52,234 nt of DNA from Pseudoalteromonas denitrificans DSM 6059 (GCF_900112265.1 NZ_FOLO01000040.1:1-52234); one strand, 5' to 3'. Counted from the stretch's first letter, positions 23,664 to 32,653 are shown. Translations and numbers: made by a program. Notes: a model not told the origin generated them from the letters alone.

Positions 23664-26057
23664 TTAAAAGTAAATCCTAACTCCTACACTATAATTTCGA
23701 CCTGGCAAAGGCGCTTGCTCTTTTATAAAAGAGTTATGAACAAAACCAAGTTCATCAGTGATGTTATTAGCACGAATAAATAATGTACTATCAAGACCTA
23801 CAGCATCAAAATAATAGCTAAACCCTAAATCAACAAGTGTATAACTATCAGTTTTGGTCTCATATTGTGCCAGTTTATTTTGTGACAAATGATGAGTTAC
23901 TGTGATGTCTGTATCCCATTGATTTTGCTTTAGCTCAAAACTAGCGCCTATTTTGTTTGATGGGATCCTAGGAATGTAATTTCCATTATCTAGTTTTGCA
24001 GTGATTGAGTCAGCAAATACTTTCACCATCATTTCTTGATTGATTTGATAGTGGGTATCAAGTTCAAAACCATAAAGTCGCGCATCTGCTGTATCAAATT
24101 GATATACCACCAAAGCTTCTTCTTCATCACTATATTGGCTAGCTTCAATTAATTCATGGTCATGGGCATCAAATACAAAACCTGTATTTTGCTGATGATA
24201 ATAATCACTAATGTCGTTATAAAAAAGATTAGCTGTAAAGCCGAAGGTGCCTTTATATTTTCTAAAAGTCAGGTCTATATTATTCGCTGTTTCTTGTTTG
24301 ATATCTTCAGGCTCAAAATGAATTTCTGCGTGTCCGTCAGATGCCATTTCAATCTCATATACAGCACCTAAGTCAAAGGTATTTGTTGCGATATGAATCC
24401 CATTTGATAATAACTCTGCAGAAGAGGGGGCTCTTTCAGAGTGTGTCAAACTTAATGATGCAGAATATCCATCGTAAAAATTATATACAGTTCCGGCTGA
24501 AAGACTTAAGTTATTAAATGATTTTTTGAAGTTGTTAGCTGTGTCATGCTCTTCATGGTCATGGTCATGGTCATGGTCATGGTCATGGTCATCAGCACTA
24601 TTGATATCATTTGAAGTGATTGAATAATCTTCAACTCTCGCACCAAATTCAATGGATAATTTGTCAAAATTTCGCTCTTCTAAAATGAAAATGGCATTTT
24701 GTTTAGTAATAGATGCGGGCGTAAAGGCTTCTTCACCAACAGCTTTATAATCAGATTTTAAGGTATGTAGTCCGATGACTCCGTGCCAGTCATGTATATT
24801 ATGCTCAATTGTGATACGAGATTCTAAAGAGTCATTTTTAAATAAGGTTCCTACTTCACCATCTTCAATTTCACCATGCCGATACTCGGTATAGGAAAGT
24901 TTAGCTTCAACTTTTTCAATGAACGTATTATGTGGTGTCCAAGTTAATAAGCCTTGAAACCTATCTTGTTCCATCTTTGCAAAAACCGATTCTTCTTGGT
25001 GTTCTTCCTCGGCTGATGTTTCATCATGTTCATGTTCATGTTCATGTTCATGTTCATGCCCAGGGATCCCATAATTAGAATCTAATTTACTGTAAGCAAT
25101 ACCAGCAGTGAAATGTTCTGAAACATAGCTGGTTCCAAAATTGTATACGCTAGATTCCAAAAAAGTATTTTCTATTTCTGAAAGTATTTCTGTATCGCCA
25201 TCTTCATGTTCAAATGTAAATTCTGGTACTTGGGTATTATCACTATGTCTATTTAAAGCATCAAAATGAAGGTTAAAACCCTTATTCCCGCCTTTTAAAA
25301 CTAAAGCTTGGGTTTGAGCATTTGAACCTGAGTCATATTTAATATCTACAGCACCTGATAATGACTCTAACTGGTTAGTTGGTATACGTTCATCTACAAC
25401 ATTGACAACACCGCCAATTGCACCTGAACCATATAATAAGGTGACCGGGCCTCTTAATACTTCAATTTGCTGTGCGGTTAAGGATTCGGTTGTTGTTGCG
25501 TGGTCGGGTCCTATGCGTGAAGCATCACTTGTATCCATGCCATTTTGCATTACTTTTACTCGAGGGCCGTCCATTCCGCGAATAATCGGTGAAGAAGCAA
25601 CAGGACCAAAGTAGGTAGAATTGACACCAGGTAACCCTTTTAGCGTTTCACCTAATGTTGCCTGTGCTTTATTTTTAAGGTCTTCACCCGATAAAACAGA
25701 CACAGGAGATACCATTTCCATATTATTTTTATGTAAACCAGATGCATATACAACGACTGATTCTATGGCTGCTGACTGTAATGAAATAATAAGTGATGAT
25801 TGCTCAAGAGTGACATCAATACGATTAGAGAGGTAATCGTCTTTGCTAATATGAAGTTGACCAGGGGCGTCTAGTTCAATGGTAAATTGACCTTTAGCAT
25901 TACTTAAAACACTGTGTTGTTTTCCATGAAAATGAATACGTGCATTATGAACAGGTTTATTATTTTGATCTAAAACAGTTCCAGAAATTGGTGCGGCAAT
26001 TGCATTGATTGTACTCAATGATGCTAAAACTGCACCTGCAATTAATGATATTTTCAT
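23664..26057 (-). CDS. TonB-dependent receptor, ZnuD-like, His-rich
   Basis: The 797-residue outer-membrane receptor begins with a signal peptide (MKISLIAGAVLASLSTINAIA), then a carboxypeptidase-regulatory-like domain (residues 22-95), a plug (LPGVNSTYFGPVASSPIIRGMDGPR... IEVLRGPVTLLYGSGAIGGVVNV region, about 115-220) and a beta-barrel ending in YSVGVRIYF. Two loops are almost pure acidic-His repeats: (HE)n near 334-346 and (DH)n near 491-502, typical of zinc-binding ZnuD-like receptors. Hexanucleotide DNA repeats encode these loops. AAGG precedes the ATG. Two Zur-like boxes lie just upstream, so zinc-regulated uptake of zinc or a zinc complex is the best inference. No tonB or ABC zinc genes adjoin it. 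Confidence 0.93.
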   Translation of the reverse strand: MKISLIAGAVLASLSTINAIAAPISGTVLDQNNKPVHNARIHFHGKQHSVLSNAKGQFTIELDAPGQLHISKDDYLSNRIDVTLEQSSLIISLQSAAIESVVVYASGLHKNNMEMVSPVSVLSGEDLKNKAQATLGETLKGLPGVNSTYFGPVASSPIIRGMDGPRVKVMQNGMDTSDASRIGPDHATTTESLTAQQIEVLRGPVTLLYGSGAIGGVVNVVDERIPTNQLESLSGAVDIKYDSGSNAQTQALVLKGGNKGFNLHFDALNRHSDNTQVPEFTFEHEDGDTEILSEIENTFLESSVYNFGTSYVSEHFTAGIAYSKLDSNYGIPGHEHEHEHEHEHDETSAEEEHQEESVFAKMEQDRFQGLLTWTPHNTFIEKVEAKLSYTEYRHGEIEDGEVGTLFKNDSLESRITIEHNIHDWHGVIGLHTLKSDYKAVGEEAFTPASITKQNAIFILEERNFDKLSIEFGARVEDYSITSNDINSADDHDHDHDHDHDHEEHDTANNFKKSFNNLSLSAGTVYNFYDGYSASLSLTHSERAPSSAELLSNGIHIATNTFDLGAVYEIEMASDGHAEIHFEPEDIKQETANNIDLTFRKYKGTFGFTANLFYNDISDYYHQQNTGFVFDAHDHELIEASQYSDEEEALVVYQFDTADARLYGFELDTHYQINQEMMVKVFADSITAKLDNGNYIPRIPSNKIGASFELKQNQWDTDITVTHHLSQNKLAQYETKTDSYTLVDLGFSYYFDAVGLDSTLFIRANNITDELGFVHNSFIKEQAPLPGRNYSVGVRIYF
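24554..24589. repeat. Hexanucleotide repeat CATGGT x6 in the receptor gene
   Basis: Six perfect tandem copies of CATGGT encode, on the minus strand, alternating Asp-His in an extracellular loop of the receptor. Six bases is two codons, so slippage keeps the frame and changes the number of His ligands. Confidence 0.9.
25025..25054. repeat. Hexanucleotide repeat CATGTT x5 in the receptor gene
   Basis: Five perfect tandem copies of CATGTT, read on the minus strand as alternating Glu-His in a second receptor loop. The unit differs from the other repeat (CATGTT against CATGGT), so the two tracts probably arose separately. Confidence 0.9.
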
Positions 26058-26077
26058 TTAGCTAGACCTTGATGTTT

Positions 26078-26092
26078 TGTTATAATATATCA
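26078..26092. promoter_or_regulatory. Zur-like box 1 upstream of the receptor
   Basis: TGTTATAATATATCA matches the Zur core TGTTATAnTATAACA at 13 of 14 defined positions. It lies 21 bases before the receptor ATG (26057), where a repressor would block transcription or initiation. Confidence 0.65.
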
Positions 26093-26114
26093 ATAAATGG
26101 CAGTTTAAATGTAA

Positions 26115-26129
26115 TGTGATATTATATCA
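26115..26129. promoter_or_regulatory. Zur-like box 2 in the divergent region
   Basis: TGTGATATTATATCA matches the Zur core at 12 of 14 positions and has a palindromic centre. Its centre is 37 bases from that of box 1. It lies 73 bases upstream of the YaeQ-family gene, so it could affect either promoter. Confidence 0.5.
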
Positions 26130-26201
26130 ATAGATTCATCGGAAATATTTTAGCGCTTTTTCTGGTCTATAATAAAAACGACTTAACTAAAAGGTCATTT
26201 T

Positions 26202-26735
26202 ATGGCAGATAAAACAAAATTGTTTAAAGCTCATTTGGATGTTGCTGATATAAATCATCATAGGTATGAGCACAAAGATTTTACTTTAGCTTTGTTACCA
26301 AACGAAGATACACAGCATTTTTTGTTGAAATTAATAGGGTACAGTCTATTACCTTTAGAGCAGGCAAATATATTCAGTCATAATACGTCTTCATTTAATC
26401 CTGATGTAGGCATACAGGCATTGGATGAACATTTTGAAGTTTGGCTTGATGCAGGATTTCCATCTCTCAAAAGAGTTGATCGCGCGTGTCATAAATCAGA
26501 ACAAGTGATTATTCTAACGCCTACGCAAAGTTCCTGGTTAGATGAAAATAAACATAAGTTACGTTTATTAGATAACTTACATTTGATTTCTCTCGATAAT
26601 CACTTCATCCAAAAAATTGAAGACAATATCGTTAAAAAGCTAGATTGGTCGGTCATTTTGGAAAATGACAAAATTACAATTTCAGATCATTGTGATTTTT
26701 ATGAAACGCAATTAAATGAATTATCCTTAGCTTAA
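26202..26735 (+). CDS. YaeQ-family protein
   Basis: The 177-residue cytoplasmic protein matches the YaeQ family, a PD-(D/E)XK nuclease-like fold of uncertain function. Family features are the N-terminal KTKLFKAHLDVADINHHRYEHKDFTLALLPNED, the VWLDAGFPSLKRVDRACHKSEQVIIL segment with the nuclease-like Asp and Lys, and a C-terminal ITISDHCDF strand. Length is normal. AAAGGT lies about seven bases before the ATG. It is divergent from the zinc-type receptor across two Zur-like boxes, but a zinc connection is unproven. Confidence 0.88.
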   Translation: MADKTKLFKAHLDVADINHHRYEHKDFTLALLPNEDTQHFLLKLIGYSLLPLEQANIFSHNTSSFNPDVGIQALDEHFEVWLDAGFPSLKRVDRACHKSEQVIILTPTQSSWLDENKHKLRLLDNLHLISLDNHFIQKIEDNIVKKLDWSVILENDKITISDHCDFYETQLNELSLA

Positions 26736-27210
26736 AAAATTAGCTACCTATGCTTTATTTTTCCCTCCTAGTGCATAACCCTGTAGTAATAATCATATTA
26801 ATTTAACATCATAGCTAAAAACTTTTTAGCCGAGCATTGATTTGTAGGTAAAAAATAATCTCGTTTTTCATCAGTTATTACACAATAGCTAAATTAAACT
26901 CTTAAAAATAACTAAAAACAGAAACATCTATCTCTCTTATCACACTTCCAGACAAAAATTTATTTTCCGACTATTTATTTCATTTTAAAAATAATTTGCA
27001 TACGTATTCATAAATTAAAAGTTGTTTCTAAAAGTTACACGATGTAATTATTGCAAAAGACAGTATAAATTCGACTCAAAATGTTAATTTTATGCTTTGT
27101 TAGGAAGCTTGTACTGTTATTTACCATGTTCAGTTGTTCTATGTTTACGCCACTGTGAAAACTAGGGCAAAACACAGATGAATAATAATAAATAAAAAAC
27201 AGGAACAATT
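26736..27210. other. Regulatory region upstream of the amylase-pullulanase gene
   Basis: 475 AT-rich bases without a gene. It holds a 17-base palindrome, GCTAAAAACTTTTTAGC (26814-26830), which could end the YaeQ transcript, and a LacI-type operator candidate at 26997-27010. A TATAAA at 27064 may be the amylase -10, but no matching -35 was found. Confidence 0.5.
26997..27010. promoter_or_regulatory. Candidate LacI-family operator
   Basis: TGCATACGTATTCA is a 14-base palindrome with one mismatched pair and a central CG, the usual shape of LacI-family operators such as those for maltose and starch genes. It is about 200 bases before the amylase start and about 55 bases before a possible -10. 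Confidence 0.4.
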
Positions 27211-30200
27211 ATGATACTAAATAAATTCAGGCTCATGTTACGACCTTTGAACATCCTACTATTATTGTCTACTTTAGGCGTTTCATCTACTGTACAAGCA
27301 GGAACTGTCTTTGTGCATTTGTTTGAGTGGAAGTGGACTGACATAGCAACAGAATGTGAAACGTATTTAGGTCCAAAAGGTTTTGATGCGGTGCAAATAT
27401 CACCACCTTATGAACATATAACCGGAGATACGTGGTGGACTCGTTATCAACCTGTTAGTTACCAACTTGTTAGTCGAAGTGGAAACAGAGATGAGCTTAT
27501 TGATATGGTGCAAAGATGTAAATTGGCAGGTGTAAAAATTTATGCTGATGCAGTCATAAACCATACTGCTGCACTTAATGGTAGTGGTACAGGTACTGCA
27601 GGTACCAATTGGAGTTATAAAAATCATCCTATGTTTTCACATCAAAATTATCATAATACTTGTTTGATAAATGATTATGGTGATACTGGTAATGTTCAAA
27701 ATTGTGAACTTTCCAACCTGCCAGATTTAGATACTTCTTCAAGTTATGTTCAAGAGCAATTGGCAAATTATTTAAATGATTTAACAAGCATAGGTATTTC
27801 AGGTTTTAGAATTGATGCTGCTAAACATATGTCTCCCAGTGATTTAAGAGAAATTTATAATCGCCTTAATGATACGCCCTATATTTTTCAAGAGGTGATA
27901 GGTGCATCCGGTGAGGCTGTACAACCAAGTCAGTATGTTAACATGGCCGATGTGACCGAAATGAAATATAGTCAGGATTTAAAAAGTAATTTTGACGGTC
28001 AAATTAAAAATCTTAAAACGTTAGGCCCTAGCTGGAACTTACTCGAAAGTAATGATGCTGTTGTATTTATAGATAATCATGATACTCAAAGAGGTCACGG
28101 TGGAGGAGGAGATGTTTTAACATTTAAAAGTGGTGCAACATATGATTTAGCAAATATTTTTATGTTGGCTTGGCCTTATGGTTATCCAAAAATAATGTCT
28201 AGTTATGACTTTAATAATTCAGATCAAGGACCGCCTGATTCCAATGTTCACAATGGCAACGATTTGAATTGTTTTGCCAGTGAATGGAAATGTGAACATC
28301 GCTGGCAAGGCATAGGTAATATGGTGGCCTTTAGAAATGCGACTCGAGGTAACTGGTTCACGACAGATTGGTGGGATAACAATAATAATCAGATTGCTTT
28401 TGGACGGGGTGATAAAGGTTTTGTTGTTATTAATAATGAAAGCGCTGATATAAATCGTACATTTAACACAAGTTTAGCCCAAGGACAGTATTGTAATATT
28501 GCAACAGGTGACTTTGAAAATGGTCTTTGTAATGGTGATATTTTATCTGTGAATAGTGATGGTACTGTACATATAAATGTTGCAGCCTATAAAGCGGCTG
28601 CAATTCATATTGATGCAAAAGTCAGTGATGATGAGCCTAGCTCTAATACTTGGTACTTTAGGGGAACATCTAATAACTGGACTGCAACTCCTTTGACTTC
28701 TCTAAGTGATACTGAATTTGAAATATGCCAATCATTTACTGATCCCAATGCACGTTTTAAAATTGATCGTATGGGCGATTGGAGTGAAAGTTATCCTGAT
28801 GTTGATTATGTTGTTAGTCCCCATACAAATCACATTATAAAATTTAATAGTGTTACTAAATCTATTAAGATAACTTTGGTTGATAGCTGTTCGGATACAG
28901 CAACTCCAACTGATCCAAATACTGATTTTGTCACAATACACTATAAAAGAAGTGATAATAACTATACAGATTGGGGTTTACACTTATGGGGTGATGGGCT
29001 TGTCAGTAGTGAACTCACCAGTTGGAATGCACCTAAAGTTTTTGATAAAAGTGATAATTGGGGAAAGTTCACACAAGTCGCTATTAATAACTTTGACCTT
29101 GGATTAAATTTTATAATCCATAACGGCAATAATAAAGATACAGACTTAGACCGCAGTTTTATACCTAGAAATGATAGTCATATCTGGATCCAATCAAATG
29201 ATTCAGTTATTTATACTAATCAACCAGATGCTAATACACCCGAACCCCCAAGTGGAGGAGATAAACTCCTTATTCATGGTATGGAACTGGGCGCTAAATA
29301 TTCAGAGGAAAGTACGAAATTTTCTATTTGGTCTCCTGATACTAGCAATGTACTGTTATGGCTTGATGGTCAAACTCACACTATGACACGTCAGCCTGAT
29401 GATCTCACCTATCAAAATGTATATTCTGTCACGATAAATGGCGACCAACATTTAAAAGAATATAACTTTAAAATAAATGGTAATACAGTACGTGACCCTT
29501 ATGGTGTCATGGTTAAGCCTAATACTGATAATAATATTGTTATGGATCTATCTCGCACTAAACTCAGTAATGGTTGGGCTACTCGGCCTGTTTTGAAAGA
29601 ACGTGAAGACGCCATTATTTATGAAACGCATGTGCGAGATTTTACGATAGATGCAAGTTCAGGTGTTCACAGCAATAAACGTGGACGTTTTATGGGCATG
29701 GTTGAGCGTGGTACTAATCTTAACGGTATGAAAACAGGCATAGATCATTTAGTTGAAATGGGCATTACACATGTTCAACTTATGCCTGTTTATGACTTTG
29801 CTTCATGTCCAGATCTCAATGATCTTTCATGTTACAACTGGGGGTATGATCCTCAAAATTTTAATATACCAGAAGAGCGCTATTCAATATCTCAAGATTA
29901 TGAAGAGCGTATACGTGAATTCAAAGTTATGGTTAATGAATTTCATAAAGCGGGAATTCGGGTTGTAATAGATGTTGTTTATAATCATACCTATGTAAAA
30001 GAAATGTTTGATAAAATTTCCTCTCATTACTACACACCAACGGACTTATCGGGAACTGGTAATTCAATAGATGCTAATGTGCCTATGGTTGGCCAAATGA
30101 TTTTAGATTCATTAGATTATTGGGTGCGTGAGTATAATATTGATGGCTTTCGTTTTGATTTGATTGGCATTTTTGATTATGACGAAGTGGGTCATTGGGT

Positions 30201-31125
30201 TAGTACTATAAATGCGCGTTATCCTGATCGTAATTTATTAGTATATGGCGAACCGTGGAATGGTTATGCTAATGATCCTAGAGAAAGTGAACGTGTACGC
30301 TTAGGCACTATAGCGCGTATTGAAGATGCTCATATTGGTGTCTTTAATCCAAAATTTCGAGAAGCAATTAAAGGACAAAATGATCAAGCTGCTGGTGGCG
30401 GTTTTGCTTTTAATCAAGGAAAAGCATGGGAAATGCGAATGGGTAGTCGGGGTGCTATTCGCCATACAAATACAGCACATACAAATATCGATACTTGGGA
30501 TCCTATGTTTGCCACCGATCCTGAGCAATCAATTAATTATGTATCCGCACATGATAACTTAGTACTTAGAGATAAAATATTATTATGGGCAGATGCAAAT
30601 GGAGTGGAGCGTGATTCTGATTATTTGCGTCGTATTCAACGTTTTGCTAATGGTATTGTTTTAACTTCCCAAGGTATTCCGTTTATTCATAGCGGCGCTG
30701 AATTTATGCGAGATAAACAAGGGCATCATAACAGTTATGATGCAGGAGATAGCTTTAATAAAATTCGATGGCATTGGAAAGCCGACAATATGGATATCGT
30801 TAACTATTATAAAAAAGTGATCTCCATGCGTAAAAATCATGCTGGGTTTCGTTTAAATACTTGGAATGAAATTAATAATAATGTGATAACACAAGAAATT
30901 AGCGACAGCTTCATTGTAAACAAAATCAATGGCGCGGCCAATGGTGATAACTGGCGTAAGATTATTGTAATTTACAACTCAGGCAATAATATTGACTATC
31001 AACTACCTGATGGTGAGTGGAAAGTTGCACTTGAAAAGTCAGATGCTAATTTAAGTAATGATCGAATCGTTTATGGCTCTATTACATCAGAGGGAACATC
31101 TGTTACTGTTTTGTATCAACAATAG
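27211..31125 (+). CDS. Secreted alpha-amylase/pullulanase fusion, 1304 aa
   Basis: A signal peptide (cleaved near residue 30, after VQA) precedes two GH13 enzymes. The first (about 31-470) closely resembles chloride-dependent alpha-amylases: TVFVHLFEWKW, catalytic D202 (GFRIDAAKH), E228 (IFQEVI) and D291 (FIDNHD), and the chloride-site Lys region YPKIMSSYDF. Residues 480-570 look like a starch-binding sandwich (WYFRGTSNNW). A CBM41-like domain (575-675, VTIHYKRSDNNYTDWGLHLW) and a CBM48-like domain (690-790) lead to a type I pullulanase: YNWGYDP (875-881), D983, E1014 and D1115. It should cut alpha-1,4 and alpha-1,6 bonds of starch or glycogen outside the cell. ATG follows AGGA. Confidence 0.93.
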   Translation: MILNKFRLMLRPLNILLLLSTLGVSSTVQAGTVFVHLFEWKWTDIATECETYLGPKGFDAVQISPPYEHITGDTWWTRYQPVSYQLVSRSGNRDELIDMVQRCKLAGVKIYADAVINHTAALNGSGTGTAGTNWSYKNHPMFSHQNYHNTCLINDYGDTGNVQNCELSNLPDLDTSSSYVQEQLANYLNDLTSIGISGFRIDAAKHMSPSDLREIYNRLNDTPYIFQEVIGASGEAVQPSQYVNMADVTEMKYSQDLKSNFDGQIKNLKTLGPSWNLLESNDAVVFIDNHDTQRGHGGGGDVLTFKSGATYDLANIFMLAWPYGYPKIMSSYDFNNSDQGPPDSNVHNGNDLNCFASEWKCEHRWQGIGNMVAFRNATRGNWFTTDWWDNNNNQIAFGRGDKGFVVINNESADINRTFNTSLAQGQYCNIATGDFENGLCNGDILSVNSDGTVHINVAAYKAAAIHIDAKVSDDEPSSNTWYFRGTSNNWTATPLTSLSDTEFEICQSFTDPNARFKIDRMGDWSESYPDVDYVVSPHTNHIIKFNSVTKSIKITLVDSCSDTATPTDPNTDFVTIHYKRSDNNYTDWGLHLWGDGLVSSELTSWNAPKVFDKSDNWGKFTQVAINNFDLGLNFIIHNGNNKDTDLDRSFIPRNDSHIWIQSNDSVIYTNQPDANTPEPPSGGDKLLIHGMELGAKYSEESTKFSIWSPDTSNVLLWLDGQTHTMTRQPDDLTYQNVYSVTINGDQHLKEYNFKINGNTVRDPYGVMVKPNTDNNIVMDLSRTKLSNGWATRPVLKEREDAIIYETHVRDFTIDASSGVHSNKRGRFMGMVERGTNLNGMKTGIDHLVEMGITHVQLMPVYDFASCPDLNDLSCYNWGYDPQNFNIPEERYSISQDYEERIREFKVMVNEFHKAGIRVVIDVVYNHTYVKEMFDKISSHYYTPTDLSGTGNSIDANVPMVGQMILDSLDYWVREYNIDGFRFDLIGIFDYDEVGHWVSTINARYPDRNLLVYGEPWNGYANDPRESERVRLGTIARIEDAHIGVFNPKFREAIKGQNDQAAGGGFAFNQGKAWEMRMGSRGAIRHTNTAHTNIDTWDPMFATDPEQSINYVSAHDNLVLRDKILLWADANGVERDSDYLRRIQRFANGIVLTSQGIPFIHSGAEFMRDKQGHHNSYDAGDSFNKIRWHWKADNMDIVNYYKKVISMRKNHAGFRLNTWNEINNNVITQEISDSFIVNKINGAANGDNWRKIIVIYNSGNNIDYQLPDGEWKVALEKSDANLSNDRIVYGSITSEGTSVTVLYQQ

Positions 31126-31130
31126 AGATA

Positions 31131-31173
31131 ATGAGGTTTTAATATCTACACCTTGCGAATATTAAAATCTCAT
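31131..31173. terminator. Hairpin after the amylase-pullulanase gene
   Basis: ATGAGGTTTTAATAT (31131-31145) pairs with ATATTAAAATCTCAT (31159-31173), fifteen pairs including one G-U. It starts five bases after the stop codon and lies before a convergent gene. No T-tract follows. Confidence 0.6.
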
Positions 31174-31213
31174 CATAACTTTATGGGCAGTGGCATAACC
31201 AATTTAAAAGCAA

Positions 31214-31687
31214 TTATTTTTTAACTTTTTCAGAAATCCAAAGTTTTATTTCTCCTTTTACAACAATGGTGCCGCTTGTATCATATGCGGTTACAGGGAC
31301 AAACATATCCCCAACTTGCCATTGTTCAGGTTTTACTTCTGCAATGCACATAATATCAGTACCTGCTTTTGCGGTGTAATCTAATGTCATGCCCTTTGGG
31401 ATCCACCTTAAATGTTTTGGAATAGACGCTTCAGCCATCACACCCATAGCCATTTCTAATCCGTTGCAAATAGCAATAACATGCACTGTTTTAATGTGAT
31501 TATGAACAGCGCGTTTCTTTTTAATCAAACATTCACAATAATGAGGTTTTAGTTTCGTAATTTTAGGACTTATAGTACCAAAAAAAGGGGCTTTAAATGA
31601 GATGATTAAAGAAAAAATCTTATTGCCAAAGGGAAGTTTTGTAACTTTATTATAAATGGACATGAGCTTATTAGAGGAATTTCGCAT
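31214..31687 (-). CDS. DUF4442 (hotdog-fold, thioesterase-like) protein
   Basis: The 157-residue product fits the DUF4442 hotdog family: the N-terminal LPFGNKIFSLIISFKAPFFG, then KKKRAVHNHIKTVHVIAICNGLEMAMGV, where NHIxTxHxxAxxN is the family hallmark, and a KGMTLDYTAKAGTDI strand. Hotdog proteins of this type are thought to hydrolyse or bind acyl-CoA, but no substrate is established. ATG 31687 lacks a strong ribosome site; ATG 31663 (MSIYNK) is an alternative. It lies downstream of the flavin-reductase-like gene on the same strand, separated by a hairpin. Confidence 0.85.
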   Translation of the reverse strand: MRNSSNKLMSIYNKVTKLPFGNKIFSLIISFKAPFFGTISPKITKLKPHYCECLIKKKRAVHNHIKTVHVIAICNGLEMAMGVMAEASIPKHLRWIPKGMTLDYTAKAGTDIMCIAEVKPEQWQVGDMFVPVTAYDTSGTIVVKGEIKLWISEKVKK

Positions 31688-31777
31688 TATTCTTACGACC
31701 TGTATTTTTTATTATTCTTCTGGTCGGATGAGTGTAGCATTGTTTAATCTAATATTCATCTGAACTTAAAATACAAA

Positions 31778-31808
31778 TGATAAACTTTCTTAAAAAGAAA
31801 ATTTATCA
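31778..31808 (-). terminator. Hairpin between flavin-reductase-like and DUF4442 genes
   Basis: TGATAAACTTTCTT (31778-31791) and AAGAAAATTTATCA (31795-31808) are inverted with one mismatch. On the minus strand the stem is followed by a T-rich stretch (TTTGTATTTT). It probably ends the flavin-reductase-like transcript. Confidence 0.5.
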
Positions 31809-31839
31809 AAAAATTTAGAATATTTAAGCTAACAGGTGG

Positions 31840-32454
31840 TTATTTTGGGCGTTGAATTGTGAAGGGATCGCTGATGGCTGAAAATTCTCCGGCCCCTAAA
31901 CGTGCCAATGGCTTAACGCGTTCAGCGTGTATTTTTAGTCTGTTTTTTTCATCTGTCTGTACTACATCTTGATTAATATAAAGCTGTTTTATTTCAACAA
32001 AAATAAGTGTTTGAGGCACATCCCCCAACTCTTTTATTTCATATAACTCGCAAGCATATGCAATTGTGGGTTGCGCTAATCTCGGTAAAGAAAACCCTTC
32101 GAACTCTACGGTATTCAATGAAGTACCTGTTAATTCAGACTCACCGTGGGCTAAAGTGGCTGCTGTTTGTGTTACTAATTCAGCATCTTGTTCTGACGCA
32201 ATATGAATGACCATTTTTTTATTTTTAAGAACATTTACTAAAGTATCTTTAAGGTCGCCATTTGGTTTTTTACCGACTGATATCATCAGTAAAGGAGGTT
32301 CACTCGATACGGCGCTAAAGTATGAGAAAGGGGCCAAGTTATAAGACTTATTACCTGAATCAGTGAGAACCCAGGCAATGGGGCGTGGGATCACGGTTTG
32401 AGTCATAAGGTGATATTTTTGGTTTGAAGAATAATCGGAAAAGTTAAGGATCAT
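31840..32454 (-). CDS. Flavin reductase-like domain protein
   Basis: The 204-residue protein belongs to the flavin reductase-like/DIM6-NTAB family, which binds FMN in a split barrel. The start ILNFSDYSSNQKYHLMTQTVIPRPIAWVLT and the NLAPFSYFSAVSSEPPLLMISVG segment are characteristic. The C-terminal part has RVKPLARLGAGEFSAI, typical of the subgroup. It may be an NAD(P)H:flavin reductase or only an FMN-binding protein. AAGGA lies close to the ATG (32454). It has no obvious monooxygenase partner in the window. Confidence 0.9.
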   Translation of the reverse strand: MILNFSDYSSNQKYHLMTQTVIPRPIAWVLTDSGNKSYNLAPFSYFSAVSSEPPLLMISVGKKPNGDLKDTLVNVLKNKKMVIHIASEQDAELVTQTAATLAHGESELTGTSLNTVEFEGFSLPRLAQPTIAYACELYEIKELGDVPQTLIFVEIKQLYINQDVVQTDEKNRLKIHAERVKPLARLGAGEFSAISDPFTIQRPK

Positions 32455-32653
32455 GACATCATTCTAATAATTTTATTTATTCCCATTTTGCCACAAATAA
32501 TAAATGCTCACTACCACATAAAACTAATTCGGCATAACAGCTTTTTACATATATCTACAGATTTATACAAAGCAATACAGGTTTAGAACAGATACTTACG
32601 CGTTGTTAATCTAATGTTTTAGGTACATAAACATACTTAAAAAGGAATTAAAA

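Noticed and set aside
24554..25054. Tandem repeats considered as a CRISPR-like array
   Set aside because: The units are 6 bases without spacers and lie inside a coding sequence in frame.
26814..26830. Palindrome GCTAAAAACTTTTTAGC considered as an operator
   Set aside because: It is A/T-run driven with a 1-base centre and sits just after the YaeQ gene; a weak transcript end is the simpler reading.
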